Shown in pieces: positions 46,113 through 54,339 of a stretch of DNA of 64,000 bases. Both the position numbers and the translations under genes were made by a program. The DNA is taken from the NCBI RefSeq assembly GCF_003217295.1, contig NZ_QJTJ01000015.1:22807-86806 (forward strand), read 5' to 3'. Within the stretch, counting starts at the first letter, position 1, and each line of letters starts with the position of its first letter. Below the pieces are notes generated by a model. That model searched no databases and was not told where the DNA came from. It saw nothing but the letters and a program-made list of their open reading frames with translations. The DNA is from Ureibacillus chungkukjangi. GTDB lineage: Bacteria > Bacillota > Bacilli > Bacillales_A > Planococcaceae.

Positions 46113-46562
46113 ATGACGGAATTTGTAACAGCAATTGAATCAAAAAATATTAGCTTAGAATTTGCCAATAGATTACTAGAAGCAGCAGTACAAAAGGGGA
46201 AGGAGCTTGGAATTCCTTTTAGTATCGCGATTGTCGATAAAGTAGGAAACCTAAAAGCATTTGCGGCTATGGATGGTGCACCGGTGCTTTCTTTAGAGAT
46301 TGCACAAAACAAAGCATTCTCAGCTGCTGCTTATAATCGCGCAACACATGAATGGTACGACCGTTTAAAGGACGATCCACCACTATTACATGGAATTGTT
46401 CATACAGAGCGACTGGTTATTTTTGGTGGAGGCTATCCAATCAAGATTAATGATGAGCTAATTGGTGGAATCGGAGTAAGTGGAGGCCATTATTCTCACG
46501 ATATGCAAGTATGTGAAGCTGCTCTTGAAGTAGCAAGTGAATTCAACTCAAAGGTTGTGTAG
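46113..46562 (+). CDS. GlcG/HbpS-family protein
   Basis: 149 residues. GIPFSIAIVDKVGNLKAFAAMDGAP and GGGYPIKINDELIGGIGVSGG are the family's hallmark segments. Relatives bind haem or cobalamin, or are encoded with glycolate and diol pathways; function is often unclear. It lies between the SDR and flavin dehydrogenase 2, suggesting it assists a redox step. ATG at 46113 is the first with a ribosome site (AAAGGGG). Confidence 0.88.
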   Translation: MTEFVTAIESKNISLEFANRLLEAAVQKGKELGIPFSIAIVDKVGNLKAFAAMDGAPVLSLEIAQNKAFSAAAYNRATHEWYDRLKDDPPLLHGIVHTERLVIFGGGYPIKINDELIGGIGVSGGHYSHDMQVCEAALEVASEFNSKVV

Positions 46563-46564
46563 CT

Positions 46565-47962
46565 ATGGGTGGTAGTTACAACGTAATCATTGTCGGTGCA
46601 GGAATGGCTGGTCTTTGTGCAGCCTGCGAGGCAGCACAAAGTGGCGCGAAGGTATTAGTGCTAGAAAAAGAGGAAGCCATTGGTGGAAGTTCCCTGCTTA
46701 GTGGTAGTTTTATGGCGTTTGCCGGAACGGATCTCCAAAAAAAGGTTGGAATTGTTGATACTTCCGATCTTCTTATTGAAGATATGCTAGAGGTAGGCCA
46801 GGGGAAAAATGAAAAGAAGCTGGTTGAGGCATACGGAGCTCACCAATTAGAAACCTATCAATGGTTAGTTGAGAATGGCGTGGAGTTTGAGGCAGTTCGA
46901 GCTGCAAGTGGTCATAGTGTACCTCGAGGACATACGATAAAGCCTCTACAGGCGATAACGACTTTATATAATAAAGCGTTGGCAACGGGTAATGTTAGCT
47001 TTGAATTAGAAGCTATTGTCAAAAGGCTGCGGAAAAATTCCGATGGTCAAATCTCCGTTGTGATTTATGAAAGAGATGGACTTGAATATTTTGCAAAAGC
47101 AGAGCAAGGTGTCATTTTAACCTGTGGCGGCTTTTCAAAAAGTGAGGATATGCTTGAATCCTTTGCACCACAATTACATGCAGCTTTAAGAATTGGTGGA
47201 AAAGGGAATGTTGGAGATGGCATAAAGCTTGCCTGGGAGCATGGTGCTTGGGTAAGAGACTTACCATATTTACAAGGTACCTATGGATTCCATCCGACAG
47301 CGAGTGGTGAAAAAAAATCCCAAGCACATGTTTTTTATAAGGGTGCCATTATCGTGAATAAGCAGGGGAAACGATTTGTTAATGAATCTATTTCCTATAA
47401 ATTACTTGGTACCGAGGCTTTGAAGCAGCCTGAAACAGTAAGCTATCAAATTTGGGATCAGGCTATTATGAATGAAAGTGTTTCTGGAGATGCCCTTTAT
47501 GACTTCGAAAACTTGTACGCCCTTGGCTTAATCGAAAAAGCAGATTCCTTAGAAGAATTAGCGAAAATGATTGATGTACCTGTTGTGAGTCTTAAAGAAA
47601 CAGTCGCTAAATATAACGAAGATATACAAAGTGGCGGGGACCAGGAATTTGGCAGAACGACATTAACCCATACATTTGGTCAGCCCAAGCCGATAATACA
47701 AGCTCCATATTATGCAATGGTAACAACGGTTGCTATGTTAGCTACTTATGCCGGTTTAGAAGTGAACGCAGATGCAGAAGTATTAAACCCCTATAATGAG
47801 CCGATTGAAGGGCTTTATGCAGCTGGTGAAATCGCTGGAGGCTTCCATGGTGCTGGTTATATGACAGGAAGCTCTCTTGGGAAAGCATCTATCTTCGGAA
47901 GAATAGCGGCTCAAAAGGTAGTAGCTAAGCCTGTTCAAATAAAAGAAAATCTATCAATCTGA
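46565..47962 (+). CDS. FAD-dependent dehydrogenase, ketosteroid dehydrogenase/fumarate reductase-like, copy 2
   Basis: 465 residues. FAD motif VIIVGAGMAGLCAACEAAQSG, then EAIGGSSLLSGSF, and C-terminal LYAAGEIAGGFHGAGYMTGSS. It is clearly distinct from copies 1 and 3 (GGSS instead of GGNT after the first motif) and closer to the fumarate-reductase/3-oxosteroid-dehydrogenase side. It starts two bases after the GlcG stop with a weak ribosome site, so translation is probably coupled. Confidence 0.85.
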   Translation: MGGSYNVIIVGAGMAGLCAACEAAQSGAKVLVLEKEEAIGGSSLLSGSFMAFAGTDLQKKVGIVDTSDLLIEDMLEVGQGKNEKKLVEAYGAHQLETYQWLVENGVEFEAVRAASGHSVPRGHTIKPLQAITTLYNKALATGNVSFELEAIVKRLRKNSDGQISVVIYERDGLEYFAKAEQGVILTCGGFSKSEDMLESFAPQLHAALRIGGKGNVGDGIKLAWEHGAWVRDLPYLQGTYGFHPTASGEKKSQAHVFYKGAIIVNKQGKRFVNESISYKLLGTEALKQPETVSYQIWDQAIMNESVSGDALYDFENLYALGLIEKADSLEELAKMIDVPVVSLKETVAKYNEDIQSGGDQEFGRTTLTHTFGQPKPIIQAPYYAMVTTVAMLATYAGLEVNADAEVLNPYNEPIEGLYAAGEIAGGFHGAGYMTGSSLGKASIFGRIAAQKVVAKPVQIKENLSI

Positions 47963-47994
47963 ATTTAGTTGATAGACTAAAGAGGGTGAAAGAG

Positions 47995-48840
47995 ATGAAA
48001 ATTTGGCATCAAAGCTTAACATCAATAGAAAATGTGCCTGCCTATCGTGATGCGGTTATTGCACATATTCAAAAGGTTGCACGCCCAGATGTTGAGGTTG
48101 TATTGCATGGAATGTCGAACGAAACCTATCCGACTGAGTATCCAGGACATTTCATTACTTATTCCTATTTACAAAACTTACACCGTGAACAGTTCATTAA
48201 AAGCGCCTTGATAGCTGAAAGTGCTGGCTATGATTGTATGTTTATCGGGACAATTCCAGATGTAGGGTTACTAGAGGCAAGAACGCTTGTTGATATCCCG
48301 GTGATTGGTTATGGGCAAGCCTCTCTTCATATAGCATCAATGCTTGGCGACAAAATCGGAATTGTCAATTTCTTGGCTCCCTTAGCTGACCAATTAAGGT
48401 ATAATGCTGGTCAATATGGCTTAAGTGAAAAACTAGGGCCAATTGTGCAGACCAAAATTGGATTTTACGATATTTTAGAAGGCTTCAATAATCCACAGCC
48501 AATTATCGATTCCTTTATCGAAACGGCAGAGGAAGCTATTAAACAAGGTGCAGATGTGATTATTCCCGGAGAAGGTCCTATGAATGTATTCCTCGCAACG
48601 CATGGGGTAACTCGTGTAGGCGATGTGCCAATTGTAGATTCTTTTGCTGCGGGTATCAAAATGTGTGAATCCCTAACAGACTTAAAGAAAAATTCTGGTG
48701 TAACTATGACTAGAAAAGGCTATTATAACGCCAAGCCACCTGAAGAAGCGGTCATCAAGCTTCGCGAATTCTACAACAACCAAAGCAATATCCACGCAGG
48801 GTTGGACTATGGATTGTCTGTGAAGGCAAAGCAAATCTAG
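47995..48840 (+). CDS. Asp/Glu/hydantoin racemase-fold protein, catalytic cysteines not evident
   Basis: 281 residues with the racemase-like fold (MKIWHQSLTSIENV start, SAGYDCMFIGTIPDVGLLEA, GADVIIPGEGPMN, VPIVDSFAAGIKM). In hydantoin and Asp/Glu racemases a Cys occurs in each half (in ACFxDP and GCAGM). By eye those positions are T (GTIPD) and E (PGEGPM) here, so standard two-cysteine racemisation looks impossible. It may be an isomerase, lyase or decarboxylase working differently. Last gene of block 2. ATG at 47995 behind GAGGGTGA. Confidence 0.78.
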   Translation: MKIWHQSLTSIENVPAYRDAVIAHIQKVARPDVEVVLHGMSNETYPTEYPGHFITYSYLQNLHREQFIKSALIAESAGYDCMFIGTIPDVGLLEARTLVDIPVIGYGQASLHIASMLGDKIGIVNFLAPLADQLRYNAGQYGLSEKLGPIVQTKIGFYDILEGFNNPQPIIDSFIETAEEAIKQGADVIIPGEGPMNVFLATHGVTRVGDVPIVDSFAAGIKMCESLTDLKKNSGVTMTRKGYYNAKPPEEAVIKLREFYNNQSNIHAGLDYGLSVKAKQI

Positions 48841-48938
48841 ATATTTTGGCAGCAATATAACATGGTCACCGTTGTGTTGACTCGAGTTTTACGTTTTTTG
48901 ACCGAATCTCCACCTATGTAAATTTCATTAGCTTCATA

Positions 48939-48974
48939 GAGGCAACCTATTCGTAGGTTGCCTCGTCATTTTCA
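48939..48974 (+). terminator. terminator of catabolic block 2
   Basis: 11-bp stem GAGGCAACCTA / TAGGTTGCCTC with TTCG loop; U-tract is imperfect. Confidence 0.75.
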
Positions 48975-49100
48975 AGGAAGATATTTTGTAAAATGTAATT
49001 ATTTCTCTAAAACAACTGGTTTTTTCTCGTAAATTATCATATTATGTCGTTAAGGTTAATATATATATCTCATAAGGTTTGTATAGATTAGGGGGATTCT

Positions 49101-50939
49101 ATGGTACATTCAGAGACATTTAATCAATATGAAGACAAAATAATATCAACGACCTCCGCAACCTTTGGATTATTGAGAAAAGAGCTAATAAGTAATTTAG
49201 GGATGAAGAGAGCCAAAGCGTTTCTATTAAGATATGGCTGGAATCTAGGTGTTGCTAATGCTAAAGAAGTCTTACGCAATCCAGCAGGACTAGAGGAAAT
49301 GCTAGGTAAGGGCGGTCTACTACACCTACAAACAGGACAAATTTCTAAGATGGTTTCCGAAAGAACCCTAGAGACAGATGAAAACGGAGAAGTTGTTTAT
49401 ATTTTTGCAACTGGAAAATGGATTGACTCCTTTGAAGTAAAAGAGCATCTCAAAAACCATGGGCTCTCTAATTATCCGGTTTGCCATACGCTAGCAGGAC
49501 TTGGTAGCGGCTTTACCTCAATGATTACAAAGAGAAAAGTTTTTCTAAAAGAAGTTAAATGTCGTGCGATGGGGCATGATGAGTGCTGCTACGAAATGAG
49601 ATTAGAGGAAGAGTGGCACGATGATACCGAGATGCTTGAAGAAATGCAGTTATATAAGGAAAGCAGCTTCATCGATGAATTGAATTATACCTATGAACAA
49701 TTACTTGACCAAAAGAATTATATAGAAAAGGTTTCTACCTTCCATGATACTTTGACAACAAAATTATCAGAGGGTCATTCTATTGAAGAGGTTATCAATA
49801 CAGTATCACAAACACTGGATATTCCGGTTACAATTGAGGATTTGAATTTTCAGGCAAGGCTTTATGTAGGGATTGAGCAGGAAACCTATGACACTTTAAA
49901 CGCAGATTTTTTAAGCTATATTTCGAGGACAAGAAGTGGAAAAATCCAATCCGCAGCCTACGATAAAACCTTTATCATTCGCGGGAAATTGCATAATCGT
50001 TTAGTTACACCAATTGTTGTGCAAAATCAAACGATTGGCTATATGACCTTTATTTATACCGATAAATCTATCAAGCTTGAAAAGGACCTAATGTTTTTAC
50101 AACGAGCTGCCAGTTCAGCTGCAATTTATTTTTTAACTGAAAAGGCAAGCATTAAAGGTGTAGAAAATATCAAGGGCTACTTTTTAGAACAATTACTGCT
50201 AAAGCAATATTCTTCAAAGTCGAATATTATTTATCGTGGATATTATATGGGGATAGATTTAAAAGAACAATACTATATTGCTTCTTTACAATTTTCATCT
50301 GACCATCGGGATACAAGTAATATCGAATTTCATGACCAGGTAATTCAGTCGATTACAAGGTATCTTGATATGCAAAGCTATCAAATTTTAATAACTCAAT
50401 TTGAAAGCCAAATTGTCATGCTGTTACCGAAAGTAAATGAGCTGAATTTTAAGCTAGAAAATATCCTGAGTCACTTAAATAATCAGTTTAGACTAGTCAA
50501 TTTCCGTATTGGGATAAGTAATGAAAGTGATTCTATCGACAATATTACAGAGAGCTTAGAAGAATCGCAAATTGTGCTACGCATTAACAATCAGGATCAG
50601 ATTGTATTCTTTGAAAATGCAAATATTATTGGGACACTTATTAATTCTAAAAATATGTCTACAATTCGTCGTAAAGCACAAAAGGAATTACAGCCAATAT
50701 TACAGTTAAAAGAAGTGAAGAGAGACGAATTATTAAAAACGATGTATGTGTTTTTGATGAATGGCGGGAATTTACAGCAATCCATTAGCGATCTTTCTTT
50801 ATCAATGAGTGGTTTGATGTACCGAATCTCAAAGATTGAAAAGCTATTAAATAAGGAATTGCGAAATCCTATTGCTGCTTATGAATTATTATTAATGCTA
50901 GATGCACTTAAGATTTTAGGAGATATTGATGTATCGTAG
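49101..50939 (+). CDS. aromatic-sensing transcription regulator: XylR_N-V4R-PucR architecture
   Basis: 612 residues. XylR N-terminal effector domain (about 20-110; KAFLLRYGWNLGVANA), V4R domain with CRAMGHDECCYE (about 155-165), a linker helix, a GAF-like region (about 210-350), then a PucR-type C-terminus with GGNLQQSISDLSLSMSGLMYRI (about 555-575). XylR_N and V4R in proteobacteria bind aromatic effectors and drive an AAA+ sigma-54 domain; here that domain is absent and a PucR helix-turn-helix takes its place. The likely activator of the island. Single gene between terminators. Confidence 0.88.
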   Translation: MVHSETFNQYEDKIISTTSATFGLLRKELISNLGMKRAKAFLLRYGWNLGVANAKEVLRNPAGLEEMLGKGGLLHLQTGQISKMVSERTLETDENGEVVYIFATGKWIDSFEVKEHLKNHGLSNYPVCHTLAGLGSGFTSMITKRKVFLKEVKCRAMGHDECCYEMRLEEEWHDDTEMLEEMQLYKESSFIDELNYTYEQLLDQKNYIEKVSTFHDTLTTKLSEGHSIEEVINTVSQTLDIPVTIEDLNFQARLYVGIEQETYDTLNADFLSYISRTRSGKIQSAAYDKTFIIRGKLHNRLVTPIVVQNQTIGYMTFIYTDKSIKLEKDLMFLQRAASSAAIYFLTEKASIKGVENIKGYFLEQLLLKQYSSKSNIIYRGYYMGIDLKEQYYIASLQFSSDHRDTSNIEFHDQVIQSITRYLDMQSYQILITQFESQIVMLLPKVNELNFKLENILSHLNNQFRLVNFRIGISNESDSIDNITESLEESQIVLRINNQDQIVFFENANIIGTLINSKNMSTIRRKAQKELQPILQLKEVKRDELLKTMYVFLMNGGNLQQSISDLSLSMSGLMYRISKIEKLLNKELRNPIAAYELLLMLDALKILGDIDVS

Positions 50940-50984
50940 CGAAAGTGCGTTAGTTATAAGAATGTGTAAAAAATTATTGAAAAT

Positions 50985-51032
50985 AAGGGTATTTTATCGG
51001 GTGAGCTTTTGCCAGATAAAATGCCCTTTTTT
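50985..51032 (+). terminator. terminator of the regulator gene
   Basis: AAGGGTATTTTATC pairs with GATAAAATGCCCTT across a 16-base loop, followed by TTTT. Confidence 0.85.
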
Positions 51033-51047
51033 ATTACTGCACTTTAG

Positions 51048-51062
51048 GTGAAACGCTTTCAC
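51048..51062 (+). promoter_or_regulatory. cre-like dyad before monooxygenase 2
   Basis: GTGAAACGCTTTCAC is symmetric and looks like a cre site but is one base shorter in the middle than the consensus, so CcpA binding is uncertain. Confidence 0.4.
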
Positions 51063-51069
51063 GGTAAAT

Positions 51070-51100
51070 TTAAAAACCAATAAAATTTATCGAAAAACGA
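51070..51100 (+). promoter_or_regulatory. shared upstream element, copy 3
   Basis: Exact second copy of TTAAAAACCAATAAAA followed by TTTATCGAAAAACGA, about 100 bases upstream of monooxygenase 2. Confidence 0.5.
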
Positions 51101-51193
51101 CTTCATTCTTGAAGGGTTTTTCACCTTACATTTCCTAACAAAAATCTATAAATTTGTATTAAGTAATTCATATTCTTAAGAGGGGTGTAGCAT

Positions 51194-52387
51194 ATGGGTC
51201 AAGTATTAAAACAAGAGAATCCAGTGGAGGTTGCAAAATCACTGGTTATAAAACTACAAGAACGAGCACAAGAAACAGAGGATAATAGAAGAATACCTGA
51301 GGAAACAATACGAGAGCTTAAAGAGGGCGGCTTATTTACGATGCTGCGTCCAAAAAAATATGGTGGTCAGGAGCTAAACTTACGTACCTACAGTGAGGCT
51401 GTCGTTGAAATTTCAAAAGGCTGTGCATCTACTGGTTGGATTGTAGCGCTTTGTGCAATTCGTGAGCTAATGGTTGCAGAGTCATTTACAGAAAAAGCAC
51501 ATGATGAAATATTTGGAGAGAACCCTGAGGACGTATTATTTGCTGGTGTCTATGAACCTAGAAAATGCGTTGTGAAAAAAGTAGAGGGCGGCTATTTAAT
51601 AGAAGAAGGCTTCTGGATGTTCTGTTCAGGTTCCTTACATGCAACTTGGGGCTATTTTGGTTTCCCAATTTATAACGAAGAAGGCGTCATGGTAGATCAA
51701 AAGCTAATGACTGTACCATTTAAAGAGCTAGAGATCAATGACGATTGGCATACGCTTGGATTAAGAGGAACAGGTAGTAACAGCGTCAAAATGACAAATG
51801 TATTTGTACCAGATCACCGTATTACATCATTTAGCTCAGCGTTAAATGGAAACTTTGAATCTAGTCATTTACGTGATATCCCGCTTTACCATTCTGCACT
51901 ATTCCCAGGGCTAATTTTATCTCTTGGATTACCTGGTTTAGGAGTATTGAAAAATGCATTGGAGAGTTTCAAGGAATCTCTTCCATTTAGAAGAGCAGCA
52001 CATATGGGAGTTGAGTTTGTAAAAGATGCGGCAAGTACGCATGCGATTTTAGCAGAGGCTTCCTTAAAGGTTGAAACGGCCGAGCATTATTTCTACGGCT
52101 TAGCAGATGAAATCGATCGTTGGGCAAATGAGAAAAAGTATATGGAGCGTCAAGCTCGTGTAAAAGCACTTGCTGATATCGGCTACGCTAACAAATTGTT
52201 AAAAGAAGCTCTTGATTTATTGCTTGCAGGTAGTGGCTCAGGTTTTGTATATGATGGGCATCCGATGCAGCGAGTTATACGTGATTTCTTAACATTACAC
52301 TCACATCGCTCACTTTCTCCAATTATTACTTTAGAAAACTATGGACGTGAGTTAGCAGGCTTAAAAACAAATGCAATAAGATATTAA
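51194..52387 (+). CDS. flavin-dependent monooxygenase, HsaA-like, copy 2
   Basis: 397 residues with the same plan as copy 1 at 33833: LKEGGLFTMLRPKKYGGQE, ISKGCASTGW, FWMFCSGSLHATWG, GLRGTGSNSVKMTNVFVP. No second reductase gene is seen, so it probably uses the reductase at 36120. First gene of the third catabolic block. AGAGGGGTG ribosome site. Confidence 0.84.
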   Translation: MGQVLKQENPVEVAKSLVIKLQERAQETEDNRRIPEETIRELKEGGLFTMLRPKKYGGQELNLRTYSEAVVEISKGCASTGWIVALCAIRELMVAESFTEKAHDEIFGENPEDVLFAGVYEPRKCVVKKVEGGYLIEEGFWMFCSGSLHATWGYFGFPIYNEEGVMVDQKLMTVPFKELEINDDWHTLGLRGTGSNSVKMTNVFVPDHRITSFSSALNGNFESSHLRDIPLYHSALFPGLILSLGLPGLGVLKNALESFKESLPFRRAAHMGVEFVKDAASTHAILAEASLKVETAEHYFYGLADEIDRWANEKKYMERQARVKALADIGYANKLLKEALDLLLAGSGSGFVYDGHPMQRVIRDFLTLHSHRSLSPIITLENYGRELAGLKTNAIRY

Positions 52388-52414
52388 GCAAAATTTTGAA
52401 TGCGATTACAAAAT

Positions 52415-52453
52415 GTAAAAGGGATTTGGTGCTAGACATCCGAGTCCTTTTAC
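52415..52453. repeat. inverted repeat between monooxygenase 2 and dioxygenase 3
   Basis: GTAAAAGG / CCTTTTAC with a long interior that can pair partly. No T run, so a processing or stability hairpin is more likely than a terminator. Confidence 0.45.
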
Positions 52454-52486
52454 GCTTTGACTATTTTCATATGTGGGGGGAGCTTT

Positions 52487-53449
52487 ATGACAAAGCCTGA
52501 AATTGCGAAATTAGGATATGTTTCTCTAGTTACACAGGATTTAGAGAAATCATTAGGTTTTTTTAGAGAAGTAATCGGTTTAGAGGAAACAGAAGCAATC
52601 AATGGCGTGCACTATTTACGTGCCTGGGGTGATTTTGAGCATCATACTTTATCGCTGGAGCAAGGTGAACGTGCCTATGTAAAGCATATCGGCTGGCGTA
52701 CGAAGGCTAAAGAAGATGTGTCTGGATTTAAAGCGCTACTGGGGGATGAAGGGATAGCTGTTGAGACTATTGCCCCCTGGAGTACTCCTGGAATTGGAGA
52801 AGCGATTCGTTTTGAAGCACCGAGTGGACATACCTTTGAAATTTACTACGATGTAAAGAAACCAAAAGCGCCGGAGCATCGACGTTCTGTATTAAAGAAC
52901 CAAACCTATAAAGCTTGGGCTAAGGGGATTTCCCCACGCCGTATTGATCATGTGAATCTTCATACCTCCGAGGATTGGCAGGTAACCTATAAATTCTTCC
53001 AAGAGATTTTAGGGTTTAAATTGAGAGAGTATTTAAAGGTAGATGATGGCGACCAAATTTTGGCTGGTTGGATGAGTGTTACGTCGCTTGTCCATGATGT
53101 GGCACTTGTTTCCCGTAAAAAGGATGAAATTCCAACCAATGCCCGCCTGCATCATCTTTCCTACTGGGTGGATGATTCACAGGATGTTTTAAGAGCAGCC
53201 GATATTTGCAAGGAATATAATCTTCCAATCTGTGGCCCTGGAAAACATAGTATCTCCCAAGCGTTATATCTGTACGTAGCAGATCCAGGCAGTGGTTGCA
53301 CAGTGGAGGTATTTACTGGTGGTTATCTAATTTTTGACCCTGATTGGGAGCCAGTTGCATGGAATGAATCAGAGCGTGCACTTGGAAATACGTATTGGGG
53401 AGATAGTATCTCAGCAAAAGAAATTGTCAAATACACAATTGAAGCTTAA
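52487..53449 (+). CDS. extradiol ring-cleavage dioxygenase (VOC, type I), copy 3
   Basis: 320 residues. Ligands H155 (RRIDHVN), H223 (LHHLSYW) and E274 (TVEVF). Resembles copy 2 more than copy 1 by eye (KAWAKGISPRR shared). ATG at 52487 follows GGGGGGAG; the upstream in-frame ATG at 52457 lacks a site. Sits between monooxygenase 2 and hydrolase 2, giving a second hydroxylase-dioxygenase-hydrolase set. Confidence 0.92.
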   Translation: MTKPEIAKLGYVSLVTQDLEKSLGFFREVIGLEETEAINGVHYLRAWGDFEHHTLSLEQGERAYVKHIGWRTKAKEDVSGFKALLGDEGIAVETIAPWSTPGIGEAIRFEAPSGHTFEIYYDVKKPKAPEHRRSVLKNQTYKAWAKGISPRRIDHVNLHTSEDWQVTYKFFQEILGFKLREYLKVDDGDQILAGWMSVTSLVHDVALVSRKKDEIPTNARLHHLSYWVDDSQDVLRAADICKEYNLPICGPGKHSISQALYLYVADPGSGCTVEVFTGGYLIFDPDWEPVAWNESERALGNTYWGDSISAKEIVKYTIEA

Positions 53450-53468
53450 GAAAGGGAGAGTTGATAGA

Positions 53469-54308
53469 ATGGTGAATGTTGTAAGTGGTGTAGTGAAAAC
53501 AGAAGGCTTTGAAACCTATTTAAATCGTTCAGGTGAGGGGAATAAGGAAGCAATCCTATTTTTACACGGCTCTGGTCCAGGGGTTACAGCGATTGCAAAC
53601 TGGAGACCGGCACTTGAAGCTTTAGGAGAAGAATTCGATTGTTTAGCACCAGACCTTTATGGTTTTGCAAACAGTAGTCATCCTGAGGTGCCTTTAAAAA
53701 ATCGCCAAGCTTGGATGGATGAGTGGGTCAAGCAAGCTATTGAATTAATTGATGAGTTAAATATTGAAAAAGTAAACCTTGTAGGGAATTCATTGGGCTG
53801 CTCAGTTGCTTTAGAGCTATTACTTGAATATCCAGAGCGCATCAATAAAGTCGTTTTAATGGGGCCAGGTGGAACGCCAAATACAAAAATAAGCTTTGAA
53901 CTAGCACGAGCAAAAAGCTTCTATGATAATCCTTCCAAGAAAAAGCTTCAGCAAATTATGAGCTGGTTTGTTTATGATGTAGAAAAAATGTGGCCACTGA
54001 TTGAATCAGTAACTGATTATCGTTATGAAAATGCCATGAGACCAGAAGTGAGACGTTCAAATGATTCCATCTTTGCAACGGCCGCTGTGCCAATTCCAAC
54101 GGTTGCTTTAAACCGTATCGAAAATGAAGTACTGCTAGTGCATGGTTTAAACGACAAAGTATGTTCAATTGAGTCAAGCTACTACTTAGCTGAGCATTTG
54201 AAAAATGTACAGCTTCATATTTTTGGTCAATGTGGTCACTGGACGCAATTAGAAGAAAAGGACCGTTTCAACCACCTAATTCACACTTACTTTTCAGGGA
54301 AATTATAA
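53469..54308 (+). CDS. meta-cleavage product C-C hydrolase, copy 2
   Basis: 279 residues, related to the hydrolase at 32935. HGSGPGVTAIANW, nucleophile S108 (GNSLGC), acid D229 (HGLNDKV) and base H257 (CGHWTQLEE). The ATG at 53469 is eight bases behind AAGGGAGAG; longer frames run back into dioxygenase 3 and are unlikely. Confidence 0.9.
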   Translation: MVNVVSGVVKTEGFETYLNRSGEGNKEAILFLHGSGPGVTAIANWRPALEALGEEFDCLAPDLYGFANSSHPEVPLKNRQAWMDEWVKQAIELIDELNIEKVNLVGNSLGCSVALELLLEYPERINKVVLMGPGGTPNTKISFELARAKSFYDNPSKKKLQQIMSWFVYDVEKMWPLIESVTDYRYENAMRPEVRRSNDSIFATAAVPIPTVALNRIENEVLLVHGLNDKVCSIESSYYLAEHLKNVQLHIFGQCGHWTQLEEKDRFNHLIHTYFSGKL

Positions 54309-54339
54309 TTTAATTGCTTAGGCGAAGCGAGGTGGGAAA

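Noticed and set aside
47995..48840. Functional Asp/Glu or hydantoin racemase
   Set aside because: Both usual catalytic cysteine positions appear to be replaced, so only the fold is claimed.
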